Source of the DNA: Branchiostoma floridae
Lineage: Eukaryota; Chordata; Leptocardii; Amphioxiformes; Branchiostomatidae
DNA length: 64,000 nucleotides
Assembly: GCF_000003815.2 (NCBI RefSeq)
Contig: NC_049984.1
Location: 26,364,870 to 26,428,869 of the forward strand
Direction: 5' to 3'
A program made the translations under genes and the position numbers. The first letter of the stretch is position 1; the number at the start of each line of letters is the position of its first letter. Positions 53,818-64,000 of this stretch are shown piece by piece. Under the pieces are notes generated by a model, which was not told the origin of the DNA, did not search any database, and worked only from the letters and a program-made list of their open reading frames with translations.

Positions 53818-54337
53818 TTTCCAAAAAGGATATTTCAAGAGAATATCTTTGCAGGCGGGAGAAGAACTCATGACAGGAGATAGTCCTCGCCAGTGGTTAC
53901 AGCCAACTATGCCAGTTGTGAGAGTGAGGCTAAGTGGAATTTGGCAGTATGCTTTGGAATAGTCGTCCAATGTGGAGTAGACGGCTACTCAGAGACATGC
54001 ACCTTCCTCAGCGCCTCTGGGTAAAACATAGGCAAGGACTGCATCTCTTGTACACACAATTACTAGGAGCCACTGGCATGTCATGTTTGGAACAGCCACG
54101 TGCAGACTCACACTAATAAACCCTACAAGTGCGTCCATGTGTAAAATTTCAAAATGGCATATTTCCAAAAGTATGCAAGATTTCCAATAGGCATATTTCA
54201 AGAGACTTCTCTTTGCAAGCGGGGAGAAAACCCATGGCAGGAGAGAAACCAAACCCAAGTCCCCGACGTGGGTTACAGCAAACTTTGCCAGTTGTTAGAG
54301 TGAGGCGTAAGGGGAATTTGGCAGTATGCTTTGGAAC
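53818..54337. repeat. Two diverged direct repeats of about 150 bp
   Basis: 53818-53963 and 54178-54337 both run from ATTTCAAGAG through TGCCAGTTGT to GAATTTGGCAGTATGCTTTG. Between them, 54091-54130 reads HVQTHTNKPYKC, the linker style of a C2H2 zinc finger (H-x3-H-T-x-K-P-Y-x-C), so the unit may derive from a zinc-finger gene or be a transposon segment. Confidence 0.55.
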
Positions 54338-54513
54338 ACATACATAAAGATAGGCACACACCACAGTTCACTGTCGCGAAGACTGTTAGGCTGTCAACAT
54401 GGGACTGGAGTCTTTGGCAAGGAAAGTGTTAAGTTCAGAACACAACAACCTCAGCAAAAACAAATTATTGGACCAACGCCACTATATGCTACGAGACTAC
54501 ATGCGACCACACA

Positions 54514-54660
54514 GGCCTACGTACCAGCTATCTCTCCGATAGACGTCACCGTGTGGTCATTCAGGGAGTGGGTTCTGAATGGAATTCCCAATTAGCCGGA
54601 GTACCGCAAGGTTCCGTCCTCGGACAAACGCTTATTACTTTACATCAACGATCTTGCCAT
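54514..54660 (+). pseudogene. CR1/jockey-like LINE reverse transcriptase scrap, second copy
   Basis: LSDRRHRVVIQGVGSEWNSQ then LAGVPQGSVLG; the downstream LYINDLP-like part is shifted. Closely matches the 51.8-kb copy. Confidence 0.7.
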
Positions 54661-54679
54661 TAGCCGTACATAATGCAGT

Positions 54680-55255
54680 GTACCCGGACCTGGGGAATCG
54701 TTCTTACCCTGATATGCCCTAGGTCGAGGTGACATTTTTTTAACACATTGTAGTTTATTGTAAATGTGCAACTGAACATTTCATATACATTTAATGTATC
54801 AACACATGTATTATTTCTGTTTTGGAGTTTGGAACTCAGTTTGAGTTTGGAACTCAGTACTGCAGTAGCCAAGTTATGGTTTTAGCACTTGTTCAAGTTA
54901 GATACTTTTCTGCTTTAAGAAGCCTATTGTTTCATTAAAACTTATTTGATAATAAAATAATAGCTTTCAATCAAATAAATAATTGCACATGTTACTATGG
55001 TTTTAGTCTGAGAGAAATAGACCCAAAAAATGGATAAATAGATTGCCATACATGACAAGTAGGCACTGGGAGAGATGACACGTGGAACTATTACCAGGTG
55101 GTACATGTACTATAATCAAGGAGTGTGCTCAGGAGTGGTAATGAAGACGTGTTGCGATGCATTGTGAATTAAGACATGTCATTCTAAGTATTAATAATAA
55201 ATAATTTTAGAATCAGGGAGTGATTATATCTATGAATATATGTATATCTATGTGA
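54680..55255. other. No gene seen
   Basis: AT-rich spacer without islands. Confidence 0.45.
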
Positions 55256-55265
55256 CACTGTCCTC

Positions 55266-55735
55266 TTGGCCAATTCGAGGAAAACGGCGCGACAGTCAGA
55301 CTTCTCAGCAAACTGGCCTCTAGAACTTCATACTGTTCAGAAAGTCAAGGGGAAGACAGTTGTGTTGATGGACAATAAAACATCAAAACTGCAAAGAGTA
55401 AACATTGACCAGGTCAAAAAACACCCTGCTTGCCAGATACCCAATGATGAGATAGCTGGCACATCTTCCATCATAAGTCAAGACAAGGATGATAAAGACA
55501 GCTACAAGCCAAGTGCGGCAGTGGCCAAGGATGAGATAGCTGACACATCATCCATCATAAGTCAAGACAAGGATGATAAAGACAGCTGCACGCCAAGTGC
55601 GGCAGTGGGGATGCCCCTCTCTACCTGCTCATCCCATAGGAAGAGTGGGGAATTATGACATCTACATTGAGCATGTGCGTTCCCTGAAGCCAAAGGGAAA
55701 GATTGTTGATGAGGGGAATATATTCTCTATTTAAC
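55266..55735 (+). pseudogene. Gypsy-type pol C-terminus leading into a Ulp1-like segment
   Basis: SANWPLELHTVQKVKGKTVV then NKTSKLQRVNIDQVKKH resembles the SH3-like/chromo-side end of gypsy integrases (K-V...N-x-D-x-V-K-x-H). Two 81-bp direct repeats follow (DEIAGTSSIISQDKDDKDS, about 55448-55610). After a frame change near 55620 the sequence reads PIGRVGNYDIYIEHVRSLKP and KGKIVDE, resembling the start of a Ulp1/C48 SUMO-protease domain. The donor expected after GATGAG (55713) reads GGGAAT instead of a GT. Confidence 0.45.
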
Positions 55736-55938
55736 ACATGACAATTGTAGTCTTTTAAGTCAGACAATATTCAGTTGGCAACAGTGAAAGGATGTTTAAT
55801 AACATGACAGTTTGTATTTTGACTAAGTTTTTTTTACCCAGAATAGTATTTGTATTGAATATCATAATTCTTTCCTAACTGTATATATATATGCAGTGAC
55901 TACAGTGGAAAGTCAATGACATTATCACTTTGTTTCAG

Positions 55939-55986
55939 GTGATCGATGCTTTGATGTACACATATGTACAAGAAGCAAATCTGCAG
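55939..55986 (+). CDS. 16-codon Ulp1-like exon
   Basis: Acceptor CTTTGTTTCAG and donor CAG/GTACAT enclose VIDALMYTYVQEANLQ. It follows directly, in phase, from the KIVDE end of the preceding island, giving the S/D-x-V-I-(N/D)-x-Y/L-M pattern of C48 proteases. Confidence 0.4.
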
Positions 55987-55999
55987 GTACATAGTTTTA

Positions 56000-56590
56000 T
56001 AGCATTTGCTTTTGAATGAATGAATATGAGAATCATTTATTATTCAAGTGAAACTTAAAATCCTCGTTGCTGCAGTACTACATTTCACTTACAAGACAAT
56101 TTCAAAAATACAAAATACAATCATTCCAAATGAAACCTCACATTTTTTGCGGTATCAAAATATCAATTACAATTGCAGGAACATTTCATTTTGCGTTATT
56201 CAATAGTTTTATTGAGTGATGGAACTGGGCTATTTTGGTACTGAGCAGTGGTGTGGCAGGGTGTGAGAGTAATTTTAAAAATGTCAGAGTTTCCTATGTT
56301 AAATTGACCATGTTGTTGTCGTTTTGTGCTGAAGGCAAGAGATCTCCTGTGCATTCCGATATGGTCATTTATGTTTTAATATCTGCTAGCACAAGGAAAA
56401 TAAATAATAATAAAGGCAGAGTGTAAATGTTTGGATGTTGGACATTACAGTTCTGCTGCCTGGCATACAGTAGTCCTCTACTTAACAGTGTGAAGATCGC
56501 GAATATCCTGACAATTATTATTGGTTCGAATAAGGTTACATTATCCATCTGACATTTGTCACCAAAGAACAACTAAAACACTATGTGCGG
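56000..56590. other. No gene seen
   Basis: AT-rich, no islands. Confidence 0.45.
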
Positions 56591-56629
56591 AGAGTAACTG
56601 ACGGTGCACATGAAACCTTCGCGGGGCGT

Positions 56630-57300
56630 ACTACCCTATGCGCCAGAACCCCAACATGTTTCGCAAGGAATTCATGGTGGAACGCGACAGGAAGTTTTCT
56701 GTGAAGGAAGGAGTGTCAAAGATTTCCCGGTTGATCGATTTCATCCGAGGTGGCAATTCAGCGACTGCTGGAAGATTTTTGTCCACGTCATTCCGAATCA
56801 AGGAGGAGAAGGATAGTGCGACAATACAGAACAACACAGACCCAGGACGCAACAATTTTTAAGTCAGGGGTGCGCCATGCCAGGCAAGGACGCAACACTA
56901 TGCATGATTTCAGTACAGAGCAGCTGCCATGGATTCCATCAGGAACCTGAAGGTAACCATCACAGCAACACCAGCAAAGTTGGAGGACACTCTGAAGAGA
57001 GTAAAAAGAATAGCTGAGCGGAAGGCAAGAAAGTCTAGAAAATACAAGCAGCAGCAGAACAAGGGGAAGAAGAGAAAGCGGGTGAGGAAAGTGAAGGGAA
57101 TGATGGAAGTGTCCAGATGCGATTGCCCCAAACAGGGGTGATCCTACCATGGAGGACGATATAAACACAGAAGCAGTGAAAAGCCTAGACTTCCACAAGG
57201 CGCCGTATGTTTTCCATATCCTCCATGAAGAAAGTCTGACAATAGGTGCACGGGTCAAGATTGAGGACAATCTTAATGACAGCTGTCGTTAGAGAGTTGA
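56630..57300 (+). CDS. Candidate exons with basic coiled coil, unrecognised
   Basis: The first island, 56638-56862, reads NPNMFRKEFMVERDRKFSVK. A second, 56929-57141, reads MDSIRNLKVTITATPAKLED then a highly basic KRKRVRKVKG stretch. A third, about 57150-57290, reads MEDDINTEAVKSLDFHKAPY. Frames differ and junctions are not resolved. Possibly a broken transposon gene upstream of the MULE fragment. Confidence 0.3.
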
Positions 57301-57648
57301 CACACTGATAAAAGAGCAAAACGCATCCTGCCATCTCATGGAGTGTATGTCAGCCTAAGAAGATGGCGATGAGTGGCTAACAGTTGGCTATCTGTAGAAT
57401 ATCAATCTGCAGTATATATATATCTGTAGTATATCTGTTTTTAAGGAAGCTCTGGTACGTGTATTAGGTTTTGCCACTCCTCTACAGGTGGACCGGGTAG
57501 CCAGCAGAATGCACCATAATGCAGCAGAAGGTGTTCATGTAACAAGATGAAAACAACCCCATCTGAGGATCCTGAACAATGAAATGGAAATAAGAACTGA
57601 AAAGGATCGAGAATATCCAAGCAGCACATCAGACTCCGAGTCGTACAC

Positions 57649-58217
57649 ATGTGCGCCCACGGCTACGTAGCATCCCAGAGAGGAGGGTACCAAGTACTAC
57701 CAACCACAAACCACCGAAATACTTCCTCTACCGAGTCCCTGGAGCAGGCCTTCCAGGAGAGCAGGCGGATTAAGAAACCTCTGTTCGCGTCGCATTGCGC
57801 CCGACAAATGTTTACGGAGGAATTACAGGCGAATTTCGACCGACGCATCGTGTTTGCTTTATGCACATTAGAAGTGTGACTCGAAGTACAAACGCGGCCT
57901 GTGGGAAGGACATTTCTGGTTCCAGCACGACATATTTCTTGGAAATGCCATTCAGTTGTCAGCTCAAGAGCATGTGCAAGCTTAAGTCCTTCATGAACCG
58001 ATCCATGGAGGGGTTGGCCGTTAAGACACCGACCGTCCACCCAGCCTTCCACTTGCGGAACGCGATGCGAGACTTTGCTGCCCAACAGGTGACGTCCAAG
58101 ACCAAGGGGGCGGGGAGGAAGTACATTAACACCTCGGCAGAGATGTACAAGGGAAATCCTCCCCTCCAGGTAGACGACAGCGCGGGTCACAGCAGCAGAA
58201 TGACTCCTATACCGTAG
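57649..58217 (+). CDS. Candidate coding islands, unrecognised
   Basis: LEQAFQESRRIKKPLFASHC and FTEELQANFDRRIVFALCTL end at 57879; after a frame change SFMNRSMEGLAVKTPTVHPA and FHLRNAMRDFAAQQVTSKTK run to 58217. Plausible soluble protein; may be the portion preceding the MULE core at 58262, but no motif proves it. Confidence 0.3.
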
Positions 58218-58261
58218 TCCGGCTCCAAGCTCATCTCGCGCTCCAACCTCATCTGACGTCG

Positions 58262-58501
58262 ACAATCAGGGCCTACCGTCAAATCTTCCAGCATGTGAAG
58301 ACCAGAGTGAGGCAAGTGACCCGCCATCACCTTCGACGTTGGCGAGACGTGATGGACTTTGAAGTTGGTCTCATGACGGCGACTGAAACGGAATTTCCGC
58401 ACGCAACCATTTTCAGATGTCACTTCCACTTTTGCCAGAGCCGCATCCAGAAACTCGACCTGGCCGTGCCACGTTGCCGACCGACCTCGCCGTCCGTTTA
58501 G
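58262..58501 (+). pseudogene. MULE transposase core fragment
   Basis: TIRAYRQIFQHVKTRVRQVT then MDFEVGLMTATETEFPHATI and FRCHFHFCQS. DFE is the second catalytic acid box, and C-x-F-H-F-x-Q is the conserved MULE motif after it. The start overlaps in type with the end of the 43.0-43.4 kb fragment (TIGAYRDIFK), so both derive from one family. The third acid is missing. Confidence 0.65.
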
Positions 58502-59690
58502 CCAACAGAACCAGCTTGTTACTGTGTCTCCATGCCGTTCTCTTACCCAGCCTGCCGCCAGACCTCACCTTCCAATGTGCCCAGCCGCCTCCGCTCGTCG
58601 TCACTGAAGGACATAGCCTGACAAGACCTGGCCCGCCGCGCCTGTCCGACCCGGACCCGTAGCTTCACATCAAGGACCCGTCGCTGCTCGTCTCGACCAC
58701 AGCTGCCCTGTGACACAACCTTGAACTTCCAAGTATGACCGCCAGCGGGAACTGAAGTCAGCTGTGACTGAAACGATCGAACTGTATAAAGTACTTCTAC
58801 TTGCCCCTGGAATACCACTGAACTGCGTACAAAGACCAACGAACTCTTGTTGTGGTTTAATTCTAGCAAGGTACTGTCGCACAAATGTATTGTCTATGTT
58901 CTAAGTTAGCTAGTAGTGTTCTCTATGCCTTGACCGTAAGCCTGCGGGTAACGTTGATGCCTTTTGAACCCATGTTGTGCTGTATTTTGTGTGTATATTG
59001 TGACTTTGTGATGCTTGCCTATGGGGAGCTGATGCCTGCGACTATTCTAAGCAGCTAATGCCTGTATCCCCGGCCATGTACGCACTGTGGCTGTGCGGCT
59101 GTGCCCGGAAGAAATGCTGCCCGTCATGCCAGGGAGTATTTTTGCTTGTGTTTTTAGGTATGTGCTTCGAAGTACTCTATGTGCAGCGGTCCGCTCACAG
59201 AAAGTTTAATAACATCAAAACTAGCGCTCTTTGCAAACATGTGTTAAAACAGCTCCAGCTCCAGCTGTGAACTAGTGTTTTCGTACTATTTTATCAGTGT
59301 ATCATCTGCTTCGTCTGCCAGTAATGACTTCCTTGCTTAGTCGACATCCTGTATCTGACACTTTCTGGATCTGGACCTCATTATTTTGTTGTTGTTGTTC
59401 TTACTGCATTAGTTTATGGCTGTTTACTTAAGCATTTTTATTGATTGTGACTTTTATCAATTATTCTAATGCGTTTATTGCTTCTGTTTATTTTGATTCA
59501 CACTTTTAGGTGCGCCGCTCCCAGCACTATTTTTGTATCACTGTTTTCGCACTGTACCTACATGTAACTGAGATTCTGCACTGTATCCGTAGCAATAGTA
59601 TTGTGTTAATTTTTGGTACACGCTGTAATAATGGCAAATGAGGGCATTTGCCAAGGAGGGCATGGAGGGGTGTAACAATGTGTATCTGCT
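58502..59690. other. No gene seen
   Basis: Open frames here run on both strands and have no domain. The stretch 59280-59640 is T-rich, like a 3' UTR, but no matching coding end was identified. Confidence 0.35.
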
Positions 59691-59695
59691 TGGAG

Positions 59696-60070
59696 TTTTC
59701 CTCCCACCTGCCACTGATAAAGTACAAGTGGTCCCTGTAAATGTAATAGACTAGTGTACTATCTATTGTTGTTACACTGTGTACCAAAGACAGAGACAAT
59801 CATCTGAAGAATATTTCATTCTTTAAAGTTTTCTTCCCACCTGCCACTGATAAAATACAAGTGGTCCCTGTAAATGTACTAGACTAGTGTACTATCTATT
59901 GTTGTTACACTGTGTACCAAAGGCAGAGACAATCTGAAGAATATTTCATTCTTTTCTTCCCACCTGCCACTGGTAAAATACGGTCCATGTAAATGTACTA
60001 GACTAGTGTCACTCAGTGACTGTCACTCACTACGTATTGTTGTTTGTTTTCAGAAAGAGATTGTTCTTTT
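59696..60070. repeat. Three tandem copies of a unit of about 125 bp
   Basis: Copies start at about 59696, 59828 and 59951, each with CCCACCTGCCACTG, CTAGTGTACTATCTATTG and TGTGTACCAAA blocks, the third shorter and more diverged. An ATAAAA signal follows at 60182. Confidence 0.85.
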
Positions 60071-60229
60071 TGATTTTCCCAGTTCCCACTTGCCACTTGT
60101 TACATGATAAGGCACTGCAGCAAGTGGTCTACCTGTAAATACTACCCATAAGATATAATGTAATTAATTTGTTGTTGTTGTCTAATAAAAAAGACAAGTT
60201 TGAATCTGAGTTGATTTTGAGTTTATTTC

Positions 60230-60640
60230 AATGGACAATAAGCTTACACAGCAAGTTGTAATACATAATTTCTGAAAATAGGGTTGGGACAGTCCATCCT
60301 CACTTCGGGACAGTTGAAATTTATTTTTGGGACAATGCTGGGACAGTAGGGAAAAAAGTTAATTTTGAGGCCTGGACTTGATCCCTCCTTGTTGCAGAAC
60401 GGAATAAAGATGGCGGAGCCAGTGGGGTAGGGGACGTAAAAGCGTCAACCCCCGCGACCCGACCTAAAACGAGCGCCACCAACAGTCGTATCTCCATTCA
60501 TGGCCAATGCTCTATACCAATATAATAAAAATTGCAGTATATTAGTAAAAAAAACAAGGAACCCTACTTTAAGCTTAGTCTAATTTGCCCCATGGGTCTT
60601 GGCTACCTTTAAATTGTATTCATATTTAAATTAATTTAAA
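60230..60640. other. No gene seen
   Basis: Includes a GGGACAGT phrase repeated four times (60285-60350); otherwise featureless. Confidence 0.45.
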
Positions 60641-60643
60641 CAG

Positions 60644-60816
60644 GTATTGGGGATGCTGGCTACATCCGACAGTTCAAGAGGGAAGCAATGATTTCCCTGG
60701 CCAACCGCACCACACTGGGGTGCTACCTCGATGACACCCAGCCCCTAGAATCCCGCAAGGAGTCAGCCATTGACTTCTATGGGATGGGGGCTTTTTACAC
60801 TGTCAAGAGGATTTGA
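60644..60816 (+). CDS. Candidate terminal exon, unrecognised
   Basis: An acceptor (TTAATTTAAACAG) opens IGDAGYIRQFKREAMISLAN then DDTQPLESRKESAIDFYGMG and ends at TGA (60814-60816). Good composition and a natural-looking C-terminus. No family known. Confidence 0.4.
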
Positions 60817-61012
60817 GGCTGCCAGGTGTGGGTTCCTAATGACTGCCAACTGCCCACTTCAACATCATGAGGAAAGATAACTTAATAGTGCAGCATCAAG
60901 CACCTTATGTATAACTCATTTGACAACAGATTGAACCACACATATCCTTCATAACATAACAACCAAGACAATGTGATCCACTGTGCAGAGTTTCCCTGTC
61001 TACGACTAGTTT

Positions 61013-61508
61013 TGTTCACTGTGCCATTGTTACAGTATTGGTAAACTCTGTTCACTGTGCCATTGTTACAGTATTGGTAAAGTAGTACAGTACAGCTAAA
61101 CTCTGTTCACTGTGCCCTTCTTACAGTATTGGTAAACTCTGTGCACTGTGCCTAAACTCTGTTCACTGTGCCTAAACTCTGTTCACTGTGCCATTGTTAC
61201 AGTATTGGTAAACTCTGTTCAATGTGCCATTGTTACAGTACAGCTCAACTCTGTTCACTGTGCCCTTCTTACAGTACTGGTAAACTCTGTTCACTCTGCC
61301 ATTGTTACAGTATAGGTTAACTCTGTTCACTGTGCCATTCTTACAGTATTGGTAAACTCTGTTCACTCTGCCGTTGTTACAGTATTGGTAAACTCTGTTC
61401 ACTGTGCCATTGTTACAGTATTGGTAAACTCTGTTCACTCTGCCATTGTTACAGTATTAGTAAACTCTGTTCACTATGCCATTGTTACAGTATAGGTAAA
61501 CTCTGTTC
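61013..61508. repeat. 36-bp tandem repeat array, about 13 units
   Basis: Unit TAAACTCTGTTCACTGTGCC then ATTGTTACAGTATTGG, with partial units and some 1-3 base changes. It leaves an open minus frame of NRVYQYCNNGTV repeats, which I take as incidental. Confidence 0.9.
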
Positions 61509-61630
61509 TGTGTTCTGTGCTAATGACACTATTTTTTTTTTACATTGTTTAAGTTTCATGTTCGTACTGACATTTATTTTCTTACATATATTTTATTTCT
61601 ACTGACAATTTATATTTTTAATAAAAATGA

Positions 61631-62050
61631 TTGATCATCAGACCTGGACATCGACTTCTCTTTCCTCACATTCTTTACAACAATCAGAGTGCATATCATA
61701 ACGACATGTTCGCCCTTGGATGGGAGATAGACGGTTATCGCTCACTGAAACGTGTTAACCAAGAACGTTTGTCCACACTGGAGGAAATGCTACTGACTTC
61801 GGCAAGGGGGAAATATCCTGCAGGAGTAGAAAAGCTGCCCAACAACTGCAGTGGTACATAAACGGTGTTTACACCAAGAAGAGGGGGGCTGACAAGTGAC
61901 GATCAACGCAGCATGAACGTATGCTATCCCAGTTCGAGTTCTGTCGTGCAGAGTGGTGAAGGATGCAACGATGAGGGCTCTCAAAGATGACCCGAATATG
62001 ACTATGGAGGAGGAGATTGGGATGACAGTTGTTGGTGAGACATGAGTCAT
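61631..62050 (+). CDS. Candidate islands preceding the SDGTS-family copy
   Basis: The frame 61631-61861 (ALGWEIDGYRSLKRVNQERL) and a short island near 61965-62030 (MRALKDDPNMTMEEEIGMTV, ending at a GT) are coding-like but unrecognised. Confidence 0.25.
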
Positions 62051-62421
62051 ATTTTATTTTGATAATAATAAAAGCTATAATAAAAGTGTTTGTGTACTAC
62101 ATGTTATGTACAGCTGTACAACAGTATAAACAATCAAGTTAAGGACAGTTTCTTTCTTGTATCGTCAGCATTATTCTCAAAAGACCTTATTCGCCCGTGT
62201 CCAATCAGGGATTTGTCACTGATGCCGTGTTCGGCCCGTTTAAATCATCCAATTGATGATGGATGCAAGCCGAAGCCAGGGCCCTGACAGCTGCAACCAT
62301 CAGGAGATATCTCACACTGAGAGGGAAAACAACTGTTCAAAGTTTACCTGGCAGAGTAAGAGATGACGTGAGAGCACCCTTCAAAGACTGTGTGAAACAG
62401 TGTGCAATATAACGGCAGGGA

Positions 62422-63650
62422 ATGCAAGTAGGATCAAACAAAGTGTCAGGTGTGATTGAAGCGGTAGCGAGAAACATTTTTGATGTTCAGTTCACGTCCA
62501 GAGATTTGCCTCAAAAGTCCACAACCTACAACCTAGCAGCCCAAGCTTTCTATTTCGGGAAGAGGCAAGTCGCAAAGCTGCTGGCAGCTGAGGAAAACTG
62601 GACACTCCATACAGATGGCACATCAAGGGACGGCAATAATGTACTGAACTATCAGTGTGTTACAAAAGACAGAGCGTTGTCTTTAGGATACCTGCCCGTG
62701 GCAGGGGAAACGTCTTTATCTGCCTTAGAAAGTACGCAAGCTGTCATCAATGAGCTTGCACAGCTCCATCCTTTGGAAAGTAAAGCTGTACACCAAAGTC
62801 TCCTGGAGGGTCTTCGCTTCGACGACAGATAGATGTGCGGTTATGAAGCTGTTCACAAAGAAGCTGACAGCCTGGAAGAGCTAGAAAAGTGTAACTCGCC
62901 AGAAGAGAAGAGAACCATCATTTCATTATTCTGTACCGCCCATTTTCTTTTGGGCCTCAGTCACCATGTCACGCAAGCCCTGAAATAGCACCAGACCACT
63001 GGCTGGCTCTCTTAGCTTCCAGAAGGAAAGACGTCAGAGATCATATCGTTCAAATCAAATCGTTTTAACAATCTGTTTCTTGGCGCTGCTAGTGTTCTAC
63101 CACCAGTGGACAACAAGCTCCTCAGATCAGTGGCCAAGTATATCAGCAGTGCTCCACTCCTTGCAGGTCTAAGGGCAATGGGCATATTTTACCACAAGAT
63201 ATCTGGTCCTATCTGGGAGATGATTCAGAGTACCAAATTAAGTTCATATCCTTGAAATGCACAAGCATATCCAAGTCCTTCACCAAAACCTGACGTCATG
63301 GGTAGACACCGCCAGTCAGCTGCTCCAGCAGGATGGAAGTAATCTCCTCGCCGACTTCCCCCCACAAAAATCCCCAACATTCGACGCTCTCTATTCTGGA
63401 TCAGATGAAAACCAACACTTTCACACAAGAAGTGTTGGAAGTAATCTGTGCTAGCAGTTTGTTTGTCACTGAAAAACAGCTGTCCGACTTCCTTGAAGGT
63501 GGCAAGCATGGCGCTAAGCCATCTGAAGTGTTGCGGCACCAAACAAAAAAAAAACAAAAATGCGTAGTTCATGTCATAAACTGCGTAGACTGACTGGCGG
63601 TATGTTTTTCTACTTTAGAAGAAGAAAGACACCAAACAGGGCAAAACAGT
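62422..63650 (+). pseudogene. Second decayed copy of the SDGTS-motif multi-copy family
   Basis: Frame 62422-62832 has NKVSGVIEAVARNIFDVQFT, QVAKLLAAEENWTLHTDGTS then RDG, and LSLGYLPVAGETS. After a stop the series goes on in other frames: EEKRTIISLFCTAHFLLGLS, then FKSNRFNNLFLGAASVL, GLRAMGIFYHKISGPIWEMI, HIQVLHQNLTSWVDTASQLL and VTEKQLSDFLEGGKHG, ending in a Lys-rich run and a tiny exon (63620-63649, acceptor TTTTCTACTTTAG). At least five breaks. It complements the 7.0-8.8 kb copy, which preserves more of the N-terminal coiled coils. Biochemical role unknown. Confidence 0.6.
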
Positions 63651-64000
63651 AAGTGAACCAAGATTGTTGCCACAACTTCAGTAATTACAAATGTAGCCAT
63701 TAAAACTCATTTGCTCGTTAATTGTCATATTAAATATGGATTTAAACAGTAAGTTCAAAGGATAAATACAATATCCTAAGACAATCAGGAGGTGTAAAAG
63801 CTTACGTTCATGTAGCTGAAGAAGTAAATTTGAATATACTGTACTTTGTATAAATAAACCATATACTGGATAGAATTGTTTTTGGTATAGTCTAAAATTC
63901 AGATTGCAGATGATTCCAGGTGCTGATTTTAAAAGCTGTATATCAAAACCATTGTCATCATTAACAAGTTTTGTATCATTGAAAGAAGACAAATGGAAGC
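63651..64000. other. No gene seen
   Basis: AT-rich, open minus frame of 104 codons without domain; probably intron or spacer. Confidence 0.45.

Noticed and set aside
56788-57270. 160-codon minus-strand frame, hydrophobic and Ser/Leu-rich
   Set aside because: It is the complement of a Lys/Arg-rich plus-strand coiled coil; no membrane-protein family or splice support.
61172-61438. Minus-strand NRVYQYCNNGTV repeat protein
   Set aside because: Incidental open frame of a 36-bp noncoding minisatellite; units vary without regard to codon position and no splice sites or unique ends are present.

Overview
This window looks like transposon-rich invertebrate deuterostome DNA, most consistent with a cephalochordate such as Branchiostoma. 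I recognised the repeat and gene families from memory, not from a search. There are no bacterial operons, no CRISPR arrays and no certain rRNA or tRNA genes. Coding sequence occurs as short exon-like islands flanked by AG and GT splice signals. Most islands belong to mobile elements or to multi-copy lineage-specific families, and many carry frameshifts or stops.

Left part (1-24700). The window opens inside a minus-strand exon built of 27-bp repeats (1-584). Minus-strand remnants follow: a P2X7-like cysteine motif (1.2-1.5 kb), a Gly/Tyr repeat exon (5.1-5.5 kb), a decayed coiled-coil gene with an SDGTSKDG motif (7.0-8.8 kb), unrecognised exons (10.3-12.0 kb), a Ty3/gypsy integrase scrap bracketed by 26-bp direct repeats (12.4-13.0 kb), and a 1.08-kb element with 27-bp terminal inverted repeats (14.6-15.7 kb). 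A minus-strand split gene resembling DUF7869-type proteins spans about 17.8-20.0 kb and possibly reaches 22.1 kb. A plus-strand terminal exon with a polyadenylation signal ends near 24.7 kb.

Middle (24700-41700). A 5.5-kb L1/Tx1-type LINE has an ORF1 with two CCHC knuckles and an ORF2 with endonuclease, reverse transcriptase and a C-terminal zinc finger. It is almost complete: ORF2 is broken only by three single-base homopolymer expansions. The element is chimeric, because a partial ORF2 start from a related copy lies between ORF1 and the main ORF2. Next come a gypsy Gag remnant, an RGG-like repeat exon, a 1.7-kb array of paired octamer (ATTTGCAT) motifs, a protein-kinase-like gene whose six exons mostly join in compatible phase (34.7-38.9 kb), a 607-bp hAT-like MITE (39.1-39.7 kb), and a cut-and-paste transposase pseudogene with one in-frame TGA.

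Right part (41700-64000). This is a graveyard of plus-strand pieces: an OTU-protease-like exon, MULE transposase fragments (43 and 58 kb), gypsy integrase (46.7 kb), a pol C-terminus leading into a Ulp1-like exon (55.3-56.0 kb), a DIRS-type reverse transcriptase scrap (48.9 kb), a PHD finger with a stop in place of its tryptophan (50.7 kb), two copies of a CR1-like RT segment, a tRNA-derived SINE, several tandem repeats, and a second copy of the SDGTS family (62.4-63.6 kb).

No shared pathway links these genes; the organising principle is element insertion and decay. Two signals recur across the window. One is nine-codon repeats rich in Gly, Gln and Arg. The other is isolated +/-1 errors in homopolymers inside otherwise intact reading frames, which suggests either very young decay or long-read consensus errors.
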